A stretch of DNA of 16,357 bases from an uncultured Aliterella sp. (GCA_905479905.1 CAJQOK010000022.1:1-16357); one strand, 5' to 3'; shown: positions 1 to 8,008, counted from the first letter of the stretch. Notes: generated from the sequence alone by a model not told the origin. Program-made: numbers and translations.

Positions 1-1
1 T

Positions 2-727
2 ATTGAAGGGCTGCGCTCAACTTTATTTGCAACTAGCAGCAATGAATTAAATCAATTGTTAACAGGGCTACACATCATTGTTGGACAAGACACGATAGAA
101 TTTGCAGCTACAGACGGGCATCGTTTAGCCTTGGTAGAAACCCCCAATATTGTAGAAATACCTGTAGCATCTTCACCTGTAGAAGTTACAATACCTGCCA
201 AATCTTTGCGGGAATTGGAAAAAATGCTGAGTATGGGAAATTCGCCCGAACCATTGGCAATGCAATTTGACCAAGGACAGGTAATTTTTGAGTGGGCAAA
301 TCGACGATTAACAAGCCGTGTTTTAGAAGGGCAATATCCCGCTTACCGTCAACTAATACCGCGCCAATTCGATCGTCAAGTTACAATAGAGCGCAAGTTA
401 TTGATCAGTAGTTTAGAACGTATTGCCGTAATGGCAGACCAAAAACAAAACATTGTCAAGTTTAGCATTGACGATATTAATCAACAGATATCTTTATCAG
501 TAGAAACTAGAGACATTGGTAGCGGTAGAGAAGTTATCTCCGTTGCAAGTTCTGGGGAAGACTTAGATTTTGCTTTTAATATTAAATACTTGATGGATGG
601 ATTGAAAGCATTACCTACTAATGAAATTCAAATGCAAGTACATACTGCTACTAGCCCAATAATTTTTACACCATTGGGCAGTTTAAAAATGACTTACTTG
701 ATTATGCCCGTGCAAATTAGAGTTTGA
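2..727 (+). CDS. dnaN: DNA polymerase III beta subunit (sliding clamp), C-terminal part
   Basis: This is the 3' part of the gene for the ring-shaped clamp that tethers DNA polymerase III to DNA. The reading frame is open from base 2 to the stop at 725-727 and supplies about 241 residues, roughly the last two thirds of a clamp of about 380. The upstream bases read IEGLRSTLFATSSNELNQLL, typical beta-clamp sequence. The TTG at 56 is therefore an internal leucine codon, and the true start lies left of the window. Other clamp features visible are TDGHRLA near the beginning and the C-terminal YLIMPVQIRV, matching the usual Y-x-x-MP-x-x end that forms part of the partner-binding pocket. The gene converges with the lipid kinase, with only 5 bases between stops. 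No intrinsic terminator is visible in that gap. Confidence 0.95.
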   Translation: MEGLRSTLFATSSNELNQLLTGLHIIVGQDTIEFAATDGHRLALVETPNIVEIPVASSPVEVTIPAKSLRELEKMLSMGNSPEPLAMQFDQGQVIFEWANRRLTSRVLEGQYPAYRQLIPRQFDRQVTIERKLLISSLERIAVMADQKQNIVKFSIDDINQQISLSVETRDIGSGREVISVASSGEDLDFAFNIKYLMDGLKALPTNEIQMQVHTATSPIIFTPLGSLKMTYLIMPVQIRV

Positions 728-732
728 TTATT

Positions 733-1608
733 TTAGGACTCAGGTACTAAAACTGCGATCGCACTAGGAATAACACGAAAACGAGCAGGAGTATAGGTAG
801 TTATTTCTCCATCGGTATTAATCGGTAGATGTTTGCGAGTAGACACCTCAAACTCTTGACCGTGTAAGCATCGGACGCTAGATAACTGGGTGTGAGTTCC
901 TTGACGCATAGTTGATAATAACATCAACATTTGCCACCAATGGCGCAACTCTAAACTGTACAAATCTAAGGTTTGGTCATCAATGGTTGCATCGTGAGTT
1001 ACTGCCATTCCGCCGCCATAATAGCGACCATTCCCGACAGCAATTTGGACTGTTTTTACCTGAATAGATTTGCCATTAAGACAAATTTCTGCCCGAAAAG
1101 GACGAGATTGCCAAACAACTTGAATTGCTGTGGCTGCGTAAGCTAAAACTCCCCAACGGCGTTTAGATTCTTTGGTGAGCTTTTGAGTAATTTGGACGCT
1201 TAAGCCTAAACTAGCAACATTAAAAAAGTATTTACCATTCACCCAGCCTAAATCTATCCGCCGAGTTTGTCCCGCAGCAATAACCTCGCAAGCTTCCGGG
1301 ATAGAAGTAGGAATACTTAAAGTTCGAGCTAAATCATTCGCCGTACCTAAAGGTAAAACTCCCAAAGGTAACTGTGTATCAACTATGCCATCTACCGCCG
1401 CATTTAGAGTACCATCGCCACCGCCAACAATTACCAAATCTACTTGATTGCGGTAATTGCGAATAGTGTCAGATACTTTCATCGGATCGTCAATCGCTTC
1501 CTCCATTAGTTCTAAACCCAGACTTTTTAACTGATCAATAGCTTCAGATAGATTTTTTTGTCCGTGTCGAGAATGACGATTGACTAACAGTAATGCTCGT
1601 TGATTCAT
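733..1608 (-). CDS. YegS/BmrU/DAGK-family lipid kinase
   Basis: Predicted ATP-dependent kinase that phosphorylates a lipid such as diacylglycerol, feeding phosphatidate back into phospholipid synthesis. It has 291 residues, a normal length for this cytosolic or membrane-associated family. The diacylglycerol-kinase catalytic domain occupies about residues 3-125. It carries the glycine-rich GGGDGT at 62-67 and PLGTANDLA at 86-94, the two nucleotide-binding signatures. The C-terminal lobe has the GNGRYYGGGM stretch near 192-201 and a DGE motif at 266-268, both usual in YegS-like proteins. The start is the ATG at 1606-1608; only a weak GGGG stretch precedes it. The preceding gene on the same strand, the PlsY-like/dikinase fusion, ends 61 bases upstream, so cotranscription is possible. 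The exact lipid substrate cannot be read from sequence. Confidence 0.88.
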   Translation of the reverse strand: MNQRALLLVNRHSRHGQKNLSEAIDQLKSLGLELMEEAIDDPMKVSDTIRNYRNQVDLVIVGGGDGTLNAAVDGIVDTQLPLGVLPLGTANDLARTLSIPTSIPEACEVIAAGQTRRIDLGWVNGKYFFNVASLGLSVQITQKLTKESKRRWGVLAYAATAIQVVWQSRPFRAEICLNGKSIQVKTVQIAVGNGRYYGGGMAVTHDATIDDQTLDLYSLELRHWWQMLMLLSTMRQGTHTQLSSVRCLHGQEFEVSTRKHLPINTDGEITTYTPARFRVIPSAIAVLVPES

Positions 1609-1669
1609 AATTTAGCCCCACTTGTGGGCGATCGCAAACAATGTAATTATCCTCTTTAACGAGCTACAA

Positions 1670-4495
1670 CTACAGCAATTCAACAATTCCTAACTGTCCA
1701 TCAATGCGGACGCGCTGACCATTTTTAAATAGAGTCATGGCGTTAGAAACGTCCATTACCGCCGGAATACCATACTCACGAGCGACAATTGCCCCATGAG
1801 ATAGTCGTCCACCAACTTCGGCAATTAATCCGCCTGCGGAAGCTAGTAGAGGCGACCAGCCAGAATCGGTATAAGGTACAACTAAAATGGTTTCACTGGT
1901 TATTTCTCCCACTGATTGTAGACTTCGTACTACTAATACATAACCTTCAACTTGTCCCGCACTTGCACCAATACCTTGCATTCTTGAAGTAATCGGCGCG
2001 GAGGAGGGAATAATTGTAGTTGGTGCTTGACCGTAAAATAAGGCAGGTACAGGATCTATAGTGCTATCGATAGTGTATTGCGATCGCCTTTTAGCTATTA
2101 ACTTCTTGACACTCTCCGCATTTTTAAAACGTTTAATTTCCTCTAGTTCTAAAAAAAAGATATCTCCCGATGCTAACAACCATACCTTTTCTAAAGCTAC
2201 AAATCGCCATCTCAGGAGCGCTAACAAACGACTATAAACTTCTGTCACCCTTCCTTTAAGATCCACACGCTCTTGCACAAACCCTTTTTTATACTTGGTT
2301 TTGCGCTTTTGGGTTTCATTGTCTCCCCTAACCATCCTGATAAACAACTCTTTAACTATTTGGGGTTCTTCCCGCCAGGTGGAAACAGCGATATCTGTAC
2401 CTACTTCACTTAAATAGCCGTACTGCACTATTAGTTGTTCAAACTGCTGTAATATCTCTCGTCCTTCTGAAGTTTGCGCCAAGTCTTCAAAGCTTACTAT
2501 GTTTAGGTTTCGCGCTTCTGTTGCTAAAAGTGCGATCGCATTTATTGCCGATACTTCTGGAGTTTGACTATTATCAATATCAATATCAGGAACCTTAAAT
2601 ACTGCAAGTCGCAAAGCTGCGCTCAAAGGAGCCAAAATACTGTAATAGGTCGCTTTTTTCAGCAACTCTAAAATCAAATTTACTTCCTCTAGCAATATTT
2701 GCGGAGTTTCGGCGGTTAAATCTCTCTCTAACCTTGCTAAAGCCGGAGAAAAATGGACTCGATAATCGCGCTCAAAATCCTTTTTTAGCTGCAATTCCCG
2801 ACCTAAAAGCCTCATCAATCCGGGTACATTTTGCAAGGTAGATAAAATGGGCGGTTTGCTAAACTTTGCTCCTCTAGTTAAAAACTCTAAGCTTTCCGGG
2901 GGTAAACCCATGCGCCGAAAAATCTCCCCTAATAAAGAAGCATTAAAATAAGCGCGGGAGTAATGCAACGTAGCGGTGGAATTAAAATCTAATCTTGATG
3001 CGCGACTTCCTAAAACAATTGTAAAAATCTCTCCCCAAACACCACAAGTTAAAGGACGATTAATTGACCAAGTTAAGGGACGAATTAACCCCGGTATAAC
3101 TTCTGCGGCAATTTTGCGTGTCCAAATCGGTAACAGTGTTGTAATTGGACGTGACTGCAACAACCACAGAGTTTCGCCATCATAACTCCATTCAATATCT
3201 TGGGGAATAGTGCGATCGCCATTTTCTAGGTGTCTCGCTAAAAATGCCACTTGCTTAATTAATTGCTGTGGTACATCTCCTGTACCTTCAACGATTATTT
3301 CTGCATCTTCCGGTAATATCCAACTACTTCCAGTTGCCATAGTTGGCGCAATATAAGCCCGATATTGTTCTGGTGTAACTTGCCCAGAAACTACTTTTGT
3401 CGCGTCCCCCGGTAATGCCTCAATTACAACCCAATCGCCTGTACGGGCTACTGGATCGCGGCTAAAGGCTACTCCCGAAAATACCCCTAAAACTTGTTTT
3501 TGAATTAAAACCGCCATTGAATCTTCTGCCATCGAGCGCATTCGGCGATAATCTATAGCTGCCTGATTATCGTAGGAATCTATGACGCGAGAAATTGCTC
3601 TGCGTAACTGTGCTTGACTTGTAACGTTTAAAACTGTGTCATATTGTCCGGCGGCGGAAGCTGATTCGGAATCTTCCCCTACTGCCGAGGAACGAACTAC
3701 TAAGGGTTCGGCGGTGGAGGGATGCAAAAAGGCAACTATAGCTTCTAAATCATCTCCCGCCGGAATTACCCAGCCTTGAGGTACGGGATAGCCCAAGCGT
3801 TTTAACTTCGATAAAGTAGCAGCTTTTTGACCCGCTTTTTGTACTTCTAACTGGGCATCTAAAGAAATTATGGTTTTACTCCCTTGAAAAAATCTAAATG
3901 TCGCTTGAGACTCTGCTTGTCCGGCTTCTGGTGATAAATCTAAATCGTCCGGCAGTTTTTTATAAATCCAGCCTAGAATTACCGCTAAAGAAATAGCTGC
4001 AACAATCCGCCCAGAATCGTTGGCGTGTAACAACATCGTTAGGATGGGAAACAAAACTAAAACCCCAATTCGTCCTATTTCTCTTTCTCGCAAAACTGTA
4101 AAACTAATCCCACCAATCAAAAACGATAGTGCAGCAATGCGCCAATCATGGACTAGGTAGCCCCAAACAACATTAGTCGCTCCTGCACCTTTACTAAGCC
4201 AATACCTACCCATTACTAAAGCAATCAGGGCAATTATTTCCCAAGTGGGATTTGTAGGGAAAAAAGTACGGGCAAGTAAAACCGCAACAATGCCTTTCGT
4301 CGCCTCAGATATTACCGCGAGGATTCCGGCAACTTTACCACCATGATAAAAAGCTGCGGAAACGCTAATATTACCCGTACCTAGTTTAGTTAACTGCTTG
4401 CGAGAAACTGCGTAAGTAAACCAAGCAATTAACGGCAATCCGCCTAATAGAGGCAGAATGAAAAAAATAACTAACGCGCCCCAAACTTCGAGCAT
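1670..4495 (-). CDS. PlsY-like membrane domain fused to PEP/pyruvate dikinase-type (RPH-like) phosphotransferase
   Basis: This is a 941-residue fusion. Residues 1-180 are strongly hydrophobic, with about six membrane segments, and resemble the glycerol-3-phosphate acyltransferase PlsY: LGTGNIS at 38-44 sits where PlsY has its GSGN-x-GATN motif. Residues 225-450 form a PEP/pyruvate-dikinase ATP-grasp domain: GYPVPQGWVIP at 235-245, VRSSAVGED at 267-275, SASAAGQYDT at 278-287 and QDIEW at 432-436. A middle region from about 455 starts with WTRKIAAEVIPGLIRPLTWS, resembling the substrate-binding domain of rifampicin phosphotransferase. The C-terminal swivelling domain has GGRLSHGAIVARE, with the phospho-accepting histidine near residue 900. 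There is no TIM-barrel PEP-binding domain, so the order is that of rifampicin phosphotransferase rather than PpsA. By family knowledge it would move a phosphate from ATP through histidine to an unknown acceptor. The acyltransferase motifs are degenerate. The start ATG at 4493-4495 has no clear ribosome-binding site. Confidence 0.8.
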   Translation of the reverse strand: MLEVWGALVIFFILPLLGGLPLIAWFTYAVSRKQLTKLGTGNISVSAAFYHGGKVAGILAVISEATKGIVAVLLARTFFPTNPTWEIIALIALVMGRYWLSKGAGATNVVWGYLVHDWRIAALSFLIGGISFTVLREREIGRIGVLVLFPILTMLLHANDSGRIVAAISLAVILGWIYKKLPDDLDLSPEAGQAESQATFRFFQGSKTIISLDAQLEVQKAGQKAATLSKLKRLGYPVPQGWVIPAGDDLEAIVAFLHPSTAEPLVVRSSAVGEDSESASAAGQYDTVLNVTSQAQLRRAISRVIDSYDNQAAIDYRRMRSMAEDSMAVLIQKQVLGVFSGVAFSRDPVARTGDWVVIEALPGDATKVVSGQVTPEQYRAYIAPTMATGSSWILPEDAEIIVEGTGDVPQQLIKQVAFLARHLENGDRTIPQDIEWSYDGETLWLLQSRPITTLLPIWTRKIAAEVIPGLIRPLTWSINRPLTCGVWGEIFTIVLGSRASRLDFNSTATLHYSRAYFNASLLGEIFRRMGLPPESLEFLTRGAKFSKPPILSTLQNVPGLMRLLGRELQLKKDFERDYRVHFSPALARLERDLTAETPQILLEEVNLILELLKKATYYSILAPLSAALRLAVFKVPDIDIDNSQTPEVSAINAIALLATEARNLNIVSFEDLAQTSEGREILQQFEQLIVQYGYLSEVGTDIAVSTWREEPQIVKELFIRMVRGDNETQKRKTKYKKGFVQERVDLKGRVTEVYSRLLALLRWRFVALEKVWLLASGDIFFLELEEIKRFKNAESVKKLIAKRRSQYTIDSTIDPVPALFYGQAPTTIIPSSAPITSRMQGIGASAGQVEGYVLVVRSLQSVGEITSETILVVPYTDSGWSPLLASAGGLIAEVGGRLSHGAIVAREYGIPAVMDVSNAMTLFKNGQRVRIDGQLGIVELL

Positions 4496-4524
4496 TTTAA
4501 AACTTCTGTATAACTGAAGTTATT

Positions 4525-5385
4525 TTAAGCTGCTGTTTCGTTATCGATCTGTTGTACTTCTTCTTTTGATAACTTAACTTGTGCAGACTTTACCGAGTCT
4601 TCAATACTCGAAACCTTACTAGCACCGGGAATTGGCACTATACAAGGCGATTTTGCTCTTACCCATGCTAAAACGATCGCATATACCGATACCCCTTTAG
4701 TTTTTGCCATTGATGCGATCGCCTTTATATCTCCTAACTTACTAGCGCGACGGCTACCACCTAAAGGACTCCAAGGTAAAAAAGTCAGTTTTTCGCGATC
4801 GCAATACTCCAGCACTCCATCAAATTCTGGCTGACGATGCCAAGGGTTATATTGATTTTGCACCGAAACTATATCAATTACCTCACGCGCGCGTTTAATT
4901 TGCTCTACCGAAAAATTGGAAACGCCTACAAACCGAATCAAACCCGCTTCAGCCGCAGGTTTTAAAGATTCTTCAATAGAATATTTTGTATCCGGTGCGT
5001 GATACTGCCAAATATCTATAGGTTTTTCTCCGCCCAAAGCCTCAAAGCTGGTACGAATTGTCTCTTTCAAATGTTCGGGACTGCCGTTACGAGTCCAGTC
5101 TCCATTGGGGCGCATTAATCCGCCTTTAGTTGCAATGGTAACGTTAGTGTTTCCTTGGTATTCCTTCAAAGCCTTAGCGATCAACCGCTCATTATGATGC
5201 TTGTCTGACTCGTCTTTGCAATAGGAATCTGCCGTATCAATTAATGTTACTCCCAAGTCAAGAGCGCGATGAATCACCTCAATTGATTGTGCCTCATCTG
5301 GTCTACCACTTATCGACATAGGCATTCCTCCTAATCCAATCGCGCTAATAGTTATATCTGTAGACCCTAGTTGTTTTGTTTCCAT
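4525..5385 (-). CDS. aldo/keto reductase
   Basis: NAD(P)H-dependent oxidoreductase of the aldo/keto reductase superfamily, a soluble TIM-barrel enzyme that reduces aldehydes or ketones. Counting from the chosen start, the catalytic tetrad is visible as D50 (LIDTAD), Y55, K87 (ATKGG) and H129 (WQYHAPD). The C-terminal part has IPIPGA and further barrel elements, and the total of 286 residues is normal. I chose the ATG at 5383-5385 because AAGGAAG lies 5 bases upstream and family members usually start near METKQLG. An in-frame ATG at 5413-5415 would add ten residues (MKLKAIKEDF) but has no ribosome-binding site. The next gene on the strand, the PlsY-like/dikinase fusion, begins 29 bases downstream, suggesting cotranscription. 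The natural substrate is unknown. Confidence 0.88.
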   Translation of the reverse strand: METKQLGSTDITISAIGLGGMPMSISGRPDEAQSIEVIHRALDLGVTLIDTADSYCKDESDKHHNERLIAKALKEYQGNTNVTIATKGGLMRPNGDWTRNGSPEHLKETIRTSFEALGGEKPIDIWQYHAPDTKYSIEESLKPAAEAGLIRFVGVSNFSVEQIKRAREVIDIVSVQNQYNPWHRQPEFDGVLEYCDREKLTFLPWSPLGGSRRASKLGDIKAIASMAKTKGVSVYAIVLAWVRAKSPCIVPIPGASKVSSIEDSVKSAQVKLSKEEVQQIDNETAA

Positions 5386-5620
5386 GAAATCTTCCTTAAT
5401 TGCTTTTAACTTCATAATTTCTATTATTCAATCAAAGTTCGTCTATCTAATGGGTAATTTAGGTAGTTTTTAACTATTTTGTTACCTCATTTAAGCTAAA
5501 AGAAGGTTTTATTGATAAAAATACAAATTACTCATACTTAAATCTATTATTTCTACTGGCAAATTTAATTTCTAAACTTAATCTTTTTTGCTCAAAAACT
5601 ATATTTTTTAAAAAAAACAC

Positions 5621-5650
5621 TTGACTTTGTTAATAGTAATGTCATATTAT
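5621..5650 (+). promoter_or_regulatory. candidate sigma-70-type promoter, plus strand
   Basis: TTGACT at 5621-5626 and TATTAT at 5645-5650 are separated by 18 bases, a good match to the vegetative consensus. No protein-coding gene follows on this strand: the palindrome at 5700-5725 comes next, and then the 3' end of the ABC-2 permease gene on the opposite strand. If it is active it would make a short RNA or an antisense transcript. In such AT-rich sequence a chance match is possible. Confidence 0.35.
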
Positions 5651-5699
5651 GTGAATGTATTGGTCTGACTAAATGCTTGTTAAAAGTAAGTAGTTAGGA

Positions 5700-5725
5700 G
5701 CGCAGAGGAGAATTCTCCTTTGCGC
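5700..5725. repeat. 26-base palindrome, candidate hairpin or terminator
   Basis: The arms GCGCAGAGGAGAA and TTCTCCTTTGCGC are complementary along all 13 positions, with one G-U wobble and no spacer, so the RNA would fold into a stem of about 11 pairs with an AATT loop. TAG/CTA outside a small internal loop adds three more pairs. It lies 34 bases beyond the stop of the ABC-2 permease gene on the minus strand and may end that transcript. However, neither side has a clean uridine run: on the minus strand TCCTAACTAC follows, and on the plus strand GGCTACAAATAGGATTTT. It could also be a dispersed intergenic repeat or part of a small RNA. Confidence 0.55.
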
Positions 5726-5759
5726 GGCTACAAATAGGATTTTAAGTATTAATTAAAAC

Positions 5760-6542
5760 TCAGCTAGAAGCACTGGTGTAAAAGCGCAAAGCGTAGCCCC
5801 AAAAAGAACGAGCGATAAATAAAAGCGCGATCGCAAGTAATCCCGCACCGACTATCCAGCCTAACTGTACGCGACCGAGCATTGCTTCGGCGGGAACGGT
5901 AGTTAGAAACGCTACGGGAACTACAAAAGTAAAGAAAAAGCGGTAAGCCGTAGGATACGCAACCATCGGATAACGCCCTGCTTCTAATAATCCTCTAAGT
6001 ACCTCAGTAACGTTGTAGATTTTCACAAACCAAATGCTAGTAGCACCGAGCATAAACCACAAACTATAAAGACTAGCCAGCCCAAATATTAACGGAATCG
6101 CACTGAGTAAATAATCGCTAAATTGAACGTTTAGCTGATTCCCAGCATAAAAAATCAGCACTGCTCCAAAAACAATGTCTGGAATTCCCCAAGGCGAAAT
6201 AGTATGCCCCGATAACCAAAACTGGCTACTAATAGGCTTTAAAAGTACAAAATCTAACGTACCTTGCTGTACGAGCTTAACAATGCTGTTGAGATTGGGA
6301 GCTAAAAAAGTGCTAGAAAAGCCTTGCAGTAAAGTAAAAATGCCCAAAACAACTAAAGCTTCTGCCCAAGACCAACCTTGAAAAGTGTAGCCTGTGCGGT
6401 AAAACAGAAATAACCCGAATAAGCTGCCAGCTAAATTACCTAGGCTAGTAAGAGTTGCTAAAACAAAATTTATGCGGTATTCCAACTCTGCGGCGAAAGC
6501 AGCACTCCAAAGCAGCAGTAATACATCTAAGTATCGTTTCAC
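5760..6542 (-). CDS. ABC-2 family transporter permease (COG3694-like)
   Basis: Integral membrane subunit of an ABC-2-type exporter, 260 residues. About six hydrophobic segments are visible at roughly 20-50, 57-80, 110-135, 140-172, 195-220 and 228-250. Phrases such as LVQQGTLDFVLLKPISSQFW (near 90-109) are characteristic of the uncharacterised permease family COG3694. These proteins usually work with a second permease and an ATPase, but neither is encoded in this window, so the partners must lie elsewhere. Translation starts at GTG (6540-6542), supported by AAGGA 8 bases upstream. That ribosome-binding site sits in the 11-base gap after the Uma2-family gene, so the two are probably cotranscribed. 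The substrate is unknown. Confidence 0.85.
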   Translation of the reverse strand: MKRYLDVLLLLWSAAFAAELEYRINFVLATLTSLGNLAGSLFGLFLFYRTGYTFQGWSWAEALVVLGIFTLLQGFSSTFLAPNLNSIVKLVQQGTLDFVLLKPISSQFWLSGHTISPWGIPDIVFGAVLIFYAGNQLNVQFSDYLLSAIPLIFGLASLYSLWFMLGATSIWFVKIYNVTEVLRGLLEAGRYPMVAYPTAYRFFFTFVVPVAFLTTVPAEAMLGRVQLGWIVGAGLLAIALLFIARSFWGYALRFYTSASS

Positions 6543-6553
6543 TTTTAATATCC

Positions 6554-7234
6554 TTAAAGCGTGTCTAAATCGATGCCCAACTCTAGCAATTTGGCGGCTA
6601 AACGGTCGGCGCGTTGAGCTTCAATATTAGCTCGTTGAGTTTCTAAAGCGATCGCCTTTGCTCTTTGCTCATCTAGCTCTACATAAGTAGCGAACTTTTG
6701 ACCGTCAGGGCGATAAATTTCTAACCCTGTAGGCTTTAGCTCAAACTTTATTCCCAACCTTGGACTTACCCAACTGCTAAGTTGTTCAATTTCCTGCAAT
6801 TCTTCCCCAGAGCGCAACCAACCTGACAAATCCTCATCATCAGGATCGTACATATAGTATTCTTCAACTCCGTAGCGCTCGTAAAACTTCAGCTTTTTCA
6901 GCATTTCCCCCAACCGATTACCAGGAGAGAGGACTTCAAACACAACTTGAGGAGGAATATTATCTTCTCGCCATTGTAAATAAGATCCTCGGTCGCCTTT
7001 TGGTCTGCCAAAAACAACCATCGCATCTGGTGCAATCCGAGTTTTGTTATCGCCTTCTACGGGATACCACAACAAATCGCCAGCAACAAAAACCTCTGGA
7101 TCGCCAGCAAATAAACTATCTAAACCGCCTTGAATCGTGACAATCCAGCGAAATTGTTTGGTATTATCGGACATTGGCTGCCCATCTCTTTCTGGATAGA
7201 TTATCTGATTTTGGGCAGCAATTTGAGTAGTCAT
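6554..7234 (-). CDS. Uma2 family (DUF820) PD-(D/E)XK nuclease-like protein
   Basis: A 226-residue member of the Uma2/DUF820 family, which is greatly expanded in cyanobacteria and has a restriction-endonuclease-like fold. Likely active-site positions are D70 in APDAMVVF, E100 in VVFEVLSPG and K114 in the KKLKFYERYGVEEYY segment, typical of the family. After the domain (to about 165) the tail from about 185 to 220 is rich in Glu, Gln, Arg and Ala (for example EAQRADRLAAKLLELG) and probably forms a coiled coil, also usual for Uma2 proteins. The ATG at 7232-7234 is preceded by GGGGAG at suitable spacing. It is followed closely by the ABC-2 permease gene. The biological role of the family is unsettled; nuclease activity is inferred from the fold only. 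Confidence 0.88.
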   Translation of the reverse strand: MTTQIAAQNQIIYPERDGQPMSDNTKQFRWIVTIQGGLDSLFAGDPEVFVAGDLLWYPVEGDNKTRIAPDAMVVFGRPKGDRGSYLQWREDNIPPQVVFEVLSPGNRLGEMLKKLKFYERYGVEEYYMYDPDDEDLSGWLRSGEELQEIEQLSSWVSPRLGIKFELKPTGLEIYRPDGQKFATYVELDEQRAKAIALETQRANIEAQRADRLAAKLLELGIDLDTL

Positions 7235-7306
7235 GGCTCTAGTCTCCCCTAACGCTAAACCTATTAACTTGCTTTGAGTCTAGCTTTTATGAGGATGGAA
7301 GGCGCG

Positions 7307-7963
7307 CTATTTGTTATACCAAGCTTTGCGCCACTGTTGCATCTGCTTAATTTCGGCTTGCTGAGAAGTTAAAATGTCTTGGTTTAACTGCTTAATTTCG
7401 AGGCGAGTGGACTTACTTATCGCATCTTTAGCCATAACTAAAGCACCTTCATGGTGAGGAATCATCGCGTTAAGAAAGCGCAAATCAAATTTGTCATCCG
7501 CCGCGCCCAAATCTTGGGACATCATCATGCTTTCGTGTTGTTTTGCAGACATTGGCATTACTGATTTATTCGCACCACCGTAGGCGACAGGCTGCTGGCT
7601 GGCTGTGGGATACCAAGCTTTCCGCCACTGTTTCATTTGAGCAATTTCTTTTTTTTGCGCTTCAATAATATTGTTAGCAAGCTGTTTAATTTCTGGGTGC
7701 TGGGACTTTTCTAAGGCTTCTTTTGCCATAACTACTGCTCCTTGGTGGTGCATCATCATCGCATCGATAAACCGCAGATCGTAATTTACATCTGCTGCTC
7801 CTAAATCCATCTCTGTACCATGATTCATCATGCTATGGTCTGTATTGCTTACAGTGTCAGCATTCGGATTTGGGGGATTTTGAGCCAAGTTTGTACAACC
7901 TGTGGTGATAGATGCGATCGCTGTAATAACTAAAGTTACAAACTTCTTATTAATTGCATTCAT
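7307..7963 (-). CDS. tandem DUF305 lipoprotein, CopM-like copper-binding protein
   Basis: Predicted exported, lipid-anchored protein of 218 residues. A hydrophobic segment (9-20) ends at TTGC with C23 as likely lipidation site; the -3 position is Thr, so the lipobox is not ideal. Two copies of the DUF305 domain follow, about 53-118 and 151-216. Each starts with DLGAAD, contains an AM-x-x-HH-x-GA-x-VMAK core (HH at 72-73 and 170-171) and ends with QWRKAWY. The linker and N-terminus are rich in Met and His (HSMMNHG, ESMMMSQ), which suits Cu(I)/Cu(II) binding. Synechocystis CopM, a periplasmic copper-binding protein, is a DUF305 protein, so a copper role is the natural reading beside a copper ATPase. 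AGAGG lies 5 bases before the ATG (7961-7963). Its upstream region carries a MerR-type promoter matching that of the ATPase gene. Confidence 0.87.
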   Translation of the reverse strand: MNAINKKFVTLVITAIASITTGCTNLAQNPPNPNADTVSNTDHSMMNHGTEMDLGAADVNYDLRFIDAMMMHHQGAVVMAKEALEKSQHPEIKQLANNIIEAQKKEIAQMKQWRKAWYPTASQQPVAYGGANKSVMPMSAKQHESMMMSQDLGAADDKFDLRFLNAMIPHHEGALVMAKDAISKSTRLEIKQLNQDILTSQQAEIKQMQQWRKAWYNK

Positions 7964-8008
7964 AAAAACCTCTAATTTAACTCTTTACAATTAGCTTAAA
8001 CTTTTATT

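Larger units (their letters stand above)
5386..5759. other. gene-free AT-rich intergenic region
   Basis: About 370 bases separate the start of the aldo/keto reductase gene from the stop of the ABC-2 permease gene, both on the minus strand. I see no credible coding sequence here. The stretch 5416-5660 is very AT-rich and should hold the promoter of the aldo/keto reductase unit, but no clear minus-strand -35/-10 pair stands out. A short hairpin, TAGTT-TTT-AACTA, lies at 5464-5476. The recognisable elements are a plus-strand promoter-like sequence at 5621-5650 and a long palindrome at 5700-5725, listed separately. On the plus strand, ATGCTTGTTAAAAGTAAGTAG (5673-5693) encodes only six residues and lacks support as a gene. 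Confidence 0.6.

Noticed and set aside
1616..1628. CCCAC-TT-GTGGG between the dikinase fusion and the lipid kinase, considered as a terminator
   Set aside because: The stem is five pairs with a two-base loop and no following T run.
5673..5693. Six-codon frame MLVKSK before the palindrome, like a leader peptide
   Set aside because: It is too short to judge, lacks a ribosome-binding site, and no gene follows on that strand to be regulated.
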